A stretch of 5,115 bases of DNA. Source: an uncultured bacterium (GTDB taxonomy: Bacteria > Verrucomicrobiota > Lentisphaeria > Victivallales > Victivallaceae). Numbering within the stretch: the stretch's first letter is position 1; every line of letters begins with the position of its first letter. The DNA lies in contig CASECL010000226.1 in NCBI GenBank assembly GCA_949286445.1, forward strand, positions 1 through 5,115, given 5' to 3'. The notes beneath the pieces were generated by a model that was not told the origin of the DNA, made no database searches, and saw only the letters and a list, made by a program, of their open reading frames with translations. The position numbers were made by a program, and so were the translations under genes. Positions 1-5,115 of this stretch are shown here, piece after piece.

Positions 1-1083
1 CCCACCGGAAACAACAAAATAGAATACTTCAATTTCAATCCCAAGTGGAATACCCGGTATCTTGATTACCTTACCAGTGTCGGCAAAGCTAAATTGCTTA
101 CCAGCGGCGTATTGGTGGCAAAAAACCGGGAAATGTCCCGGCTGCAGGTAAAAAGCGGGTTCTTTTATGACCGCACCGATGTGCCTTTTACCGGCGGAGA
201 TCCGGAGTTTTACTACACCAATCCGAATCCGGATGTAATCCCACGTCAGGGGCTGAGCAAAATTCTGCCGGAAGAAATGCTGTATGATTTATTACCCAGT
301 GCTTATCGCAGCGAATACGATTGGCGTGTGCTCAATAATCTTGCCGGGGCGGCCAAATACGATACCAAGGTATCTGAAAACATCAATGCACAGATGGAAA
401 TAATCAACAGTGCCACGGCTACTGCCGCTGAAAAGCAGGCGGCTTATGTGAAACTCCAGGGGTATTTGCAGGAAGCGGCTCTGACGGGAGTGATAAATTA
501 TCCTTATTACAACCGCAATCCGCTTACCGGTTCGACGACGGATATGGATTATATGACATTGTCAGATACTTACCCCGGGGTTATCCATGGAAAAATTCAA
601 ATCCCCATGGTTCAGAATGGTTTTCTGTTTGATATGGCGGTATATCCGGTTGTTACCGGCAAGAGCGCGACCCTGGATTTCGGCTTTGGCAGTGTGTCGC
701 TGCTGGGGTGGAATTCGGACGGTTCCGCCCGTTCGAGCCGGTCAAAATTCAACACCAAAGTTCAAGTCGGTTACGAAGGCAAAGACTTTGTGGTTGGCGG
801 ATTGAAAAAATCTGAAACCGTACGCAGTGTTACCGGATTTCCAATCCTGAAAGACATTCCATTGCTCGGACTGTTGTTTTCATCCGAGAGTGAATCCATT
901 AAACAGTCGGAACTGGTGGCGGTGCTGAATGTAAGTTACTCACGTCCGCTTAATGAGAAAACTGATGCCGCAACCCTGGAAAGCGTAGGGAAAATCATTC
1001 AGGATGTGGAAAAAGGCGTGAACAGTCCGGTTCGCAACATGTTCTTCCAGCAATATTTGATTGACACGGATGAAATCAAGTAG
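1..1083 (+). CDS. Secretin-domain outer-membrane channel protein (type IV pilus PilQ / type II secretion GspD-like), C-terminal part
   Basis: Frame 1 is open from the first base, so the true start lies to the left; 360 residues are visible and end at TAG. The last third carries the C-terminal signature of the secretin family (PF00263): a strand pair ending in VVGGL (bases 790-804), then a P-x-L-x-DIPLLGLLF motif (841-879), then SELVAVLNVSY (907-939), which corresponds to the usual ELV-hydrophobic strand of the channel barrel. Secretins form large multimeric pores in the outer membrane for pili or secreted proteins. The early part (LLTSGVLVAKNREMSRLQV, about bases 91-153) resembles the first strands of the same domain. 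About 150 residues separate it from the next recognisable strand, much more than usual. A 45-residue tail follows the barrel; I do not recognise a pilotin-binding domain in it. PilQ-like and GspD-like identities cannot be separated without the N-terminal domains. An Amuc_1098-type pilus secretin of Verrucomicrobiota is one possibility, by inference only. Confidence 0.82.
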   Translation, partial: PTGNNKIEYFNFNPKWNTRYLDYLTSVGKAKLLTSGVLVAKNREMSRLQVKSGFFYDRTDVPFTGGDPEFYYTNPNPDVIPRQGLSKILPEEMLYDLLPSAYRSEYDWRVLNNLAGAAKYDTKVSENINAQMEIINSATATAAEKQAAYVKLQGYLQEAALTGVINYPYYNRNPLTGSTTDMDYMTLSDTYPGVIHGKIQIPMVQNGFLFDMAVYPVVTGKSATLDFGFGSVSLLGWNSDGSARSSRSKFNTKVQVGYEGKDFVVGGLKKSETVRSVTGFPILKDIPLLGLLFSSESESIKQSELVAVLNVSYSRPLNEKTDAATLESVGKIIQDVEKGVNSPVRNMFFQQYLIDTDEIK

Positions 1084-1089
1084 TATATT
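1061..1089 (+). promoter_or_regulatory. Sigma-70-type promoter for the downstream two-gene unit
   Basis: A perfect -35 hexamer TTGACA lies at 1061-1066 and a -10 hexamer TATATT (five of six consensus bases) at 1084-1089, separated by exactly 17 bases. The -35 box lies in the last codons of the secretin gene and the -10 box begins right after its TAG stop. Transcription would be expected to begin near 1095-1097, giving a leader of about 70 bases before the preferred start of the next gene. The placement suggests that the TPR-like and DUF1232 genes can be expressed separately from the secretin. No operator-like repeat was recognised next to it. It is a sequence match only and activity is unproven. 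Confidence 0.6.
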
Positions 1090-1152
1090 ACTCACCGTCA
1101 GCGCGGAGTAGAAAAAGGAACAACAGAAAGAGATGCTGAAAATGAGATTGCC

Positions 1153-1158
1153 GGGAGA
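1153..1158 (+). promoter_or_regulatory. Shine-Dalgarno sequence that decides the start of the TPR-like gene
   Basis: GGGAGA lies 7 bases before the ATG at 1166. The in-frame ATGs at 1133 and 1142 have no comparable purine-rich site at a good distance; the nearest, AAGGAA at 1115-1120, is 12 bases from 1133. This favours ATG 1166 over the longest reading. Confidence 0.6.
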
Positions 1159-1165
1159 AGAAATT

Positions 1166-2167
1166 ATGGAAATAAGACCTTCCGGCAGTCATCACCTTCC
1201 TGCGCTTCTGCCGGCGGAGAGCCGGGAGGAACTGCTGGAAACCTGTCTGGAAAATATTCCCGGTCAACTGGCTGCTGATGTCAGGGCGGAAACGGAACGG
1301 AACAGAAGGCGTTACAATTATTTGCAGATTTTTCTGGTCATACTTGCGCTGGCGGCAGGATTTTTTCTGCTTTACCGGCTTTTTCCAGATACTTCAATAA
1401 AGATAGTCGAATCCGGCGCCTTGGAGATTGCGGATGAAAGCGGATCATTTCCCCGCGGGTCAATATACTACCGGGAATTTGCCTCCGGAGTTGAACTTTA
1501 TAACGACAAAAAGTATGATGAGTGTTTCCGACTGCTTTCCCCGTTGTCTGAGAAAGTATGGAATGAACTTGGCGGGGAGGGGGGCAAATGGTATTTCCTT
1601 TATCTGGACTCAGCCCGGCGGGGGACTGTTTCTGCCGCAGACCGGGAAAAAGCCCGGGAATTTGCCATAAAACTGCGGGAAGCATTTCCGGATTCAATAG
1701 AGTTCCGGCTTTTTGAAATTGCGCTTACTCCGGAGCGGTATCTGAATTATGCCGCATTGCCGGAACGGGTGCGGGTAATTCCCGGAGTTTATTTCCGCCG
1801 GATAGATGAATTGGAAAAAAAGTATGACGCCATGGAAATCAAGGCGGAGGACAACCGACGCCGTCTGGAATTGCTCCGGGCAAAACTTCTGTTATCCAGT
1901 TTTGTTGCGCAAGGCCGCCCCCTGGATTATCCGGATGATGATCTGGAGTCACCCGGGGTTGCGGAACGGGAGGAAGCATTGCGTATAGCCCGCCGTTACC
2001 CTGACAGCCGGGAAGCCTGGGAGATGCGGAAGTTTATTGCCGAAACGATATTGGAACACTCCAATGCCGGCAATTTATATTACTGGGATGGAGTAACACG
2101 TTTTCTGGAGAAACCGCTTCATGATGAAGCTGCGGCAGCCAAAAAGATACTGGAGGAGAAGAAGTGA
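1166..2167 (+). CDS. Single-pass membrane protein with extracytoplasmic TPR-like helical domain
   Basis: The protein has 333 residues from ATG 1166, chosen for its GGGAGA site 7 bases upstream; an in-frame ATG at 1133 would add 11 residues. I do not recognise a named family. A charged N-terminal segment of about 50 residues ends in RNRRRYNY and is followed by one hydrophobic helix at about residues 52-72 (LQIFLVILALAAGFFLLY). By the positive-inside rule the N-terminus is cytoplasmic and the remaining 260 residues lie outside the membrane. That part is mostly helical and looks like degenerate tetratricopeptide repeats: a stretch SGVELYNDKKYDECFRLLSP (about 107-126), and two similar segments with a shared PDS turn, LREAFPDSIEFR (about 170-181) and IARRYPDSREAW (about 274-285). 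TPR domains usually hold protein partners together, so a scaffold or assembly role is plausible but inferred. Its stop overlaps the start of the next gene by 4 bases, so the two are probably co-translated. The short gap after the secretin might hint at a shared envelope role, but the promoter between them weakens that link. Confidence 0.8.
   Translation: MEIRPSGSHHLPALLPAESREELLETCLENIPGQLAADVRAETERNRRRYNYLQIFLVILALAAGFFLLYRLFPDTSIKIVESGALEIADESGSFPRGSIYYREFASGVELYNDKKYDECFRLLSPLSEKVWNELGGEGGKWYFLYLDSARRGTVSAADREKAREFAIKLREAFPDSIEFRLFEIALTPERYLNYAALPERVRVIPGVYFRRIDELEKKYDAMEIKAEDNRRRLELLRAKLLLSSFVAQGRPLDYPDDDLESPGVAEREEALRIARRYPDSREAWEMRKFIAETILEHSNAGNLYYWDGVTRFLEKPLHDEAAAAKKILEEKK
2152..2158 (+). 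promoter_or_regulatory. Strong Shine-Dalgarno sequence supporting a GTG start
   Basis: GGAGGAG lies 5 bases before the GTG at 2164, inside the end of the preceding gene. It supports the non-ATG start and the 4-base GTGA overlap typical of translational coupling. Confidence 0.8.
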
Positions 2168-3297
2168 AAAAGTTTTTCTCTTTAAACCGCGCCGGGGAAA
2201 CTCTGCTTGAGCCACGGGAATATTCCAATGGGATACACTCATTTCTATCCTGGAAATTTTATCTGGTTTTTGCCTTGTATGCCGGTGCATTTCTGGTATT
2301 TGCCCATGATCCGTTCTTTCATCGCGGCGGGATATTTGTTTATCAGCAGGGGGCGGTAACGCTTTTTCTTGCCTATGTGGTGGTCGGTGCGGTAAATTGG
2401 GAATTTAATATTTTCGGCAAATCATCCGGAGCAAATCTGCTTTTGCAGATTATGCAGATACTGCCCTTTTCACTTTTTCTCGCCCGATTGCTTTCAAGTC
2501 CGAGCGGGCCGCCTGCATCAGGGAGCTGGAAAGCGGAAGCGGTGGCTTTTGTGACAGAAACTTTTTCCGGAGCGATATCTGTAATTCCAGCCTGGCTGCG
2601 GGATTTTTTCTGCAACTGGGAGTCAGCGGTGCTGCTGCTGCTGATACTGCTGTTTTTCTGTTTCCGCAGTGTGCGGCTGAAAGTTGCCTTTCTGCTGGGG
2701 GTGCTGGTTTATTTAACGGGCATTAATATAATCAATGGAAGCACCGGCAATCTTTTTCTGGGAATGCTGCTTTTTGCCGGCGGGCTGGCATTGCAGTTCT
2801 GCCGATATGACCGGGTGGTGTTTTTTGAGAACGCGGTACGGCGGGTGGCTGACTGCGGAGCGCATACTGACCGGCATTTTGCCGCAATAGCGATGAAAAC
2901 AGTGACCATGCTGTATGAAAAAGAACAGATTTCCCGGGATACTTTTCTGGAAATCGTGCATGATGAATATTCACATGAACCGGATTACCGCCCGGAAGAA
3001 CTTTATCTGTACGCCGGTGAAGTCATGCGGCAGATGGTTTACCGCTGCGGTCTGGTGGAAATAAAGGGCAGCAGCAGCGGCTTTTATCTCAAGGTCAATC
3101 CATTGCTGGGATTTTATGATAATCTTCTTTCCTGTGCTTCTGTTCTGCCGCGGCTGGTGCTGGTACTGGCAATTTCAGTAATCTGGATAATTCTGCCGAT
3201 AGATGTCATTCCGGATGCCATACCTTTTTTCGGCGTGCTGGATGATGTCAGCGTAGCGGTGCTGTCTGCTATGGCGGTAAATAACAGCGTCAGATGA
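2164..3297 (+). CDS. Polytopic membrane protein with C-terminal DUF1232 (YkvA-like) domain
   Basis: The protein has 377 residues from GTG 2164, whose GTGA overlaps the previous stop. Six hydrophobic helices can be read at about residues 32-48, 58-78, 90-110, 152-168, 172-190 and 196-212; basic residues after helices 4 and 6 (RSVRLK, RYDR) fit a cytoplasmic N-terminus. Residues about 213-327 form a soluble, charged, probably cytoplasmic segment that I do not recognise; its end (GLVEIKGSSSGFYLKV) could be a beta-hairpin, perhaps winged-helix-like, which is speculation. The C-terminus (about 328-371) is a seventh hydrophobic stretch running into LPIDVIPDAIPFFGVLDD, which matches the conserved PxDxIPD...GxxDD core of DUF1232 (PF06803). 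That domain's biochemical role is not established; it usually occurs in small proteins such as YkvA. The tight coupling to the TPR-like membrane protein upstream suggests the two products act together in the cytoplasmic membrane. The function is unknown. Confidence 0.82.
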   Translation: MKKFFSLNRAGETLLEPREYSNGIHSFLSWKFYLVFALYAGAFLVFAHDPFFHRGGIFVYQQGAVTLFLAYVVVGAVNWEFNIFGKSSGANLLLQIMQILPFSLFLARLLSSPSGPPASGSWKAEAVAFVTETFSGAISVIPAWLRDFFCNWESAVLLLLILLFFCFRSVRLKVAFLLGVLVYLTGINIINGSTGNLFLGMLLFAGGLALQFCRYDRVVFFENAVRRVADCGAHTDRHFAAIAMKTVTMLYEKEQISRDTFLEIVHDEYSHEPDYRPEELYLYAGEVMRQMVYRCGLVEIKGSSSGFYLKVNPLLGFYDNLLSCASVLPRLVLVLAISVIWIILPIDVIPDAIPFFGVLDDVSVAVLSAMAVNNSVR

Positions 3298-3298
3298 T

Positions 3299-3332
3299 TT
3301 GAAAAACCGGTTACTTTTAAGCAGTTTTTTCA
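3299..3332. terminator. Possible weak AT-rich bidirectional terminator in the convergent gap
   Basis: Between the two convergent stop codons, TTGAAAAAC (3299-3307) can pair imperfectly with GTTTTTTCA (3324-3332), leaving a loop of about 16 bases, so either strand ends in a T-run. The stem is poor in G and C and has an extra T, so it is a weak candidate. The position, the only gap between convergent genes, is the main argument. The palindrome AACCGGTT (3305-3312) lies in the same gap. Confidence 0.25.
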
Positions 3333-4070
3333 GAGTTCCTGCTCCATAAGCATTGCGCCCCCGATCATGAAACCGGGAATGAACAGTATGGAGAAAACCG
3401 GAATCAGCAGCAGAAGAAAACACCCGGCCCCGAATCCGCTTCTCAGGCCGGGACGGCGGGAAAACAGCACCACCAGTTCACTTAAACTTAAATTCCGGTT
3501 GAACGCGCTTTCTGCACAGTAACTTACCGCATAACGGCGGCCGAGCAGAAATACCGAACCTATCTGCGGCAGCAGTGGAATAAATAACCCGGCAATGAAT
3601 AAAAACAGATAAATTAAAAGCGTTACTGCGGCATATATTGCGCAGGATAAGGCATTGCCGAAATCTTTCCAGATGGGAATTTGCGGATTCGGTTTACCGT
3701 ATTGGTCTTTTTCGAATACTCTTACCATTCTGGACATGAAATATGCTCCGATAAATTCAAAAAGCGAACTTGCCAGAACCGCCATAAGCACTGTCAACCC
3801 GATTCCGGTACCGCAATAAAGCAGAAACACCAGTATTTTTCCCAAAAACTCAAAATACCCTCCGGAGAATACGGCATGAATTTTTCCCGATACTGCAGGA
3901 AGAAGGCGGTAAAAGACCGCGTAAAACGCCAGAAAGTAAAATATCCCGGCAAATAACAGCGGAATTAACGCATAAAGATAAAGTCCCGGCAGGGAATAAA
4001 ATTTTGTTATCCCCTTGAAAACATACTGCATCCCGGTATGAAAATCTTTTCCTGATCTATTTATATTCAT
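3330..4070 (-). CDS. EI24/CysZ-family integral membrane protein
   Basis: The protein has 246 residues, close to the usual length of CysZ-like proteins (about 250). It fits the EI24 family (PF07264). There is an N-terminal amphipathic part, GMQYVFKGITKFYSLPGLY (about 13-31), leading into a first long helix (28-52). A second hydrophobic pair (about 75-103) is followed by the typical LASSLFEFIGAYF segment. A third long hairpin lies at about 140-170, and the C-terminus carries RRPGLRSGFGAGCFLLLLIP (205-224) then IPGFMIGGAMLM, resembling the family's conserved GFG and IP...P...GA ending. CysZ proteins carry sulfate across the inner membrane; many distant EI24 members have no known substrate, and nothing nearby points to sulfur metabolism, so transport of sulfate is not claimed. 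It starts 23 bases after the FAD-dependent dehydrogenase on the same strand and is probably co-transcribed. The ATG at 4070 has no clear Shine-Dalgarno sequence; the in-frame ATG at residue 14 has none either. Confidence 0.78.
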   Translation of the reverse strand: MNINRSGKDFHTGMQYVFKGITKFYSLPGLYLYALIPLLFAGIFYFLAFYAVFYRLLPAVSGKIHAVFSGGYFEFLGKILVFLLYCGTGIGLTVLMAVLASSLFEFIGAYFMSRMVRVFEKDQYGKPNPQIPIWKDFGNALSCAIYAAVTLLIYLFLFIAGLFIPLLPQIGSVFLLGRRYAVSYCAESAFNRNLSLSELVVLFSRRPGLRSGFGAGCFLLLLIPVFSILFIPGFMIGGAMLMEQEL

Positions 4071-4082
4071 AGAGATGAGAAA

Positions 4083-4115
4083 AATGCTATTGCTTAATTA
4101 AAATTTTTCAGCATT
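4083..4115 (-). other. Inverted repeat between dehydrogenase end and EI24 start
   Basis: On the minus strand AATGCT (4115-4110) can pair with AGCATT (4088-4083) around a 21-base AT-rich loop that contains the dehydrogenase stop codon; three more T residues follow the stem (TTTC). It could be a weak terminator or a structure that limits read-through into the downstream gene, but a six-pair stem with a long loop is easily produced by chance. Confidence 0.2.
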
Positions 4116-5115
4116 GCTTCAGCCAGCCGTATTCCGTCAGCGGCGGCGGAAACAATACCTCCGGCATATCCGGCAAATTCTCCGCCCAGATAAAGATTGT
4201 TTATCCCCTCTGCATTCAATTTTTCCCGGTCCCGGATAAAACGTACCGGACTTGATACACAGCTTTCCTGACCGATCAGTTTGCCGTATTTGACAAATCC
4301 GGGAGCAAAACGTTCAAAATATTTCACTGCCGCGGCCACCGCCCCGGCATGTGCCGGATAAAGCAGCTGATCTATCCGGGCGGGAGTTAATCCGGGCTGA
4401 AAACTGGAACGCCGGTTTTTAAGGGAAATTTCCCCCCGGATAAAGGCGGCGGCATCCTGAGCCGGAGCGGCATAATCTCCGCCTCCGAGGGTGAAAGCGC
4501 GGCGTTCCAGTGTTTCAATAAAATCCCAGGCCTGGAACGCATCGGAAAATAATTCCGGCTCAATTGCGCTTACCAAAGCTGAATTGGCAAATTCCCCGTC
4601 CCGTTTAAAATAACTCATTCCATTGGTGGTCAATTGTTTATCCCAGGCGGATGCCATGACCACCTCTCCGCCGGGGCACATGCAGAATGTCGCGCAATTT
4701 CCGGCGTTTCCCGGGCGTGACACCCAGTGATATTCCGCCGCCCCCAGCACCTCCGGACGCGAAGGCAGATGATACATTGCCCGGTCAATCATACTTTGCG
4801 GGTGTTCAATCCGGCAGCCGAGCTGAAAAGTTTTCAATTCATGCTTTACGCCCTGACGGATGAAATTCTTTGCCAGTTTTCTTGCGCCCAGTCCGGCGAA
4901 GATCATTACCGCATCAGCAGAGTATTTTTCGCCATTGTCAAGCACAACCCCCCGGCATTTGCCGTTTTCCAGCCGGAGGGAAACAATTTCTTTGCCGAAG
5001 TGAAATTCAGCCCCGTCGCCTTCCAGCTTTTTCCGGAAATATTTTGCCGCCTCCACCAGTTTGTCAGAACCGATATGGGGCCGCTGCAAAAAGGTAAGTT
5101 CCTCCACCCCTGAAG
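4094..5115 (-). CDS. COG2509-type FAD-dependent dehydrogenase (NAD(P)/FAD-dependent oxidoreductase), C-terminal part
   Basis: The frame stays open through the right edge, so the start and the N-terminal part, where the dinucleotide-binding GxGxxG fold should be, lie outside; 339 whole codons plus part of another are visible. It matches the COG2509 FAD-dependent dehydrogenase family. In protein order there is RPHIGSDKL near the edge (family PHIGTDKL), GLGARK (family GHSARD), FQLGCRIEHPQ (family GxRIEHPQ), FCMCPGGEVVMA, TNGMSYFKRDG followed by ANSAL, ESCVSSPVRF (family ETRTSSPVR), and finally YLGGEFAGYAGGIVSAAADG followed by AE, the C-terminal FAD-contacting segment. These enzymes are presumed soluble flavoproteins whose substrate is unknown; related proteins are often loosely called BaiN-like, but bile-acid activity is not supported here. 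Several family positions are changed (T to S, HS to LG, TR to CV, G to F), so it is a divergent member. It leads a likely two-gene unit with the EI24-family membrane protein. The start, promoter and ribosome site are not visible. Confidence 0.85.
   Translation of the reverse strand, partial: SGVEELTFLQRPHIGSDKLVEAAKYFRKKLEGDGAEFHFGKEIVSLRLENGKCRGVVLDNGEKYSADAVMIFAGLGARKLAKNFIRQGVKHELKTFQLGCRIEHPQSMIDRAMYHLPSRPEVLGAAEYHWVSRPGNAGNCATFCMCPGGEVVMASAWDKQLTTNGMSYFKRDGEFANSALVSAIEPELFSDAFQAWDFIETLERRAFTLGGGDYAAPAQDAAAFIRGEISLKNRRSSFQPGLTPARIDQLLYPAHAGAVAAAVKYFERFAPGFVKYGKLIGQESCVSSPVRFIRDREKLNAEGINNLYLGGEFAGYAGGIVSAAADGIRLAEAMLKNFN

Noticed and set aside
94..1083. TTG at 94 as the start of the secretin gene
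   Set aside because: The same frame is open to base 1 and the upstream residues (KWNTRYLDYLTSVGKAK) read as secretin-like protein; there is no ribosome site before 94. The gene is simply cut by the window edge.
1133..1165. Longer start of the TPR-like gene at ATG 1133
   Set aside because: No well-placed ribosome site exists for 1133 or 1142, whereas ATG 1166 has GGGAGA at good spacing. The longer form is not excluded.
2034..2290. Overlapping minus-strand open frames across the junction of the two plus-strand genes
   Set aside because: They are antisense to two well-supported genes, low in complexity and rich in Arg/Ser/Pro, with no ribosome sites; typical antisense shadows.
2629..2652. CTG-rich run that looks like a trinucleotide repeat
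   Set aside because: It encodes the leucine-rich core of the fourth membrane helix of the DUF1232 protein; interruptions and codon phase fit coding constraint, not a repeat element.
3681..3956. Plus-strand open frame opposite the EI24-family gene
   Set aside because: It is Lys/Arg/His-rich with no recognisable domain and lies wholly inside a convincing membrane protein gene on the other strand.
4727..5113. Plus-strand 128-codon open frame opposite the dehydrogenase
   Set aside because: The opposite strand carries clear COG2509 motifs through the same bases; the plus-strand reading has no domain or ribosome site.

Overview
The window looks like an ordinary chromosomal stretch of a diderm (Gram-negative type) bacterium. 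The evidence is a secretin, which is an outer-membrane channel subunit, and a membrane protein with an apparently periplasmic helical-repeat domain. G+C is close to one half and the standard stop codons TAA, TAG and TGA are all used. The tetranucleotide CCGG is very frequent. The divergent secretin and overall protein style would fit a Verrucomicrobiota/Lentisphaerota-type (PVC) bacterium, but that placement is a guess from style and not something the sequence proves. No mobile element, tRNA, rRNA or CRISPR array was seen.

Layout: (1) Bases 1-1083, plus strand: the C-terminal part of a secretin-domain protein (type IV pilus or type II secretion outer-membrane channel), cut by the left edge. 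(2) A near-consensus sigma-70 promoter straddles its stop codon at 1061-1089 and probably starts a separate transcript. (3) That transcript carries two genes. One (1166-2167) encodes a single-pass membrane protein with a TPR-like domain outside the cytoplasmic membrane. The other (2164-3297) encodes a polytopic membrane protein ending in a DUF1232 (YkvA-like) domain. They overlap by 4 bases behind a strong Shine-Dalgarno sequence, so they are probably translationally coupled and may work together. (4) A 32-base convergent gap with a weak AT-rich inverted repeat. (5) On the minus strand, a two-gene unit read right to left: a COG2509-type FAD-dependent dehydrogenase, cut by the right edge (4094-5115), then 23 bases downstream an EI24/CysZ-family membrane protein (3330-4070).

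Coding density is very high; the longest gap is about 82 bases. The most notable points are the promoter embedded at the end of the secretin gene, a large insertion inside the secretin core domain, the unusual fusion of DUF1232 to a six-helix membrane domain coupled to a TPR-type membrane protein, and the genome-style excess of CCGG. I see no defence system, toxin or other clearly new machinery.
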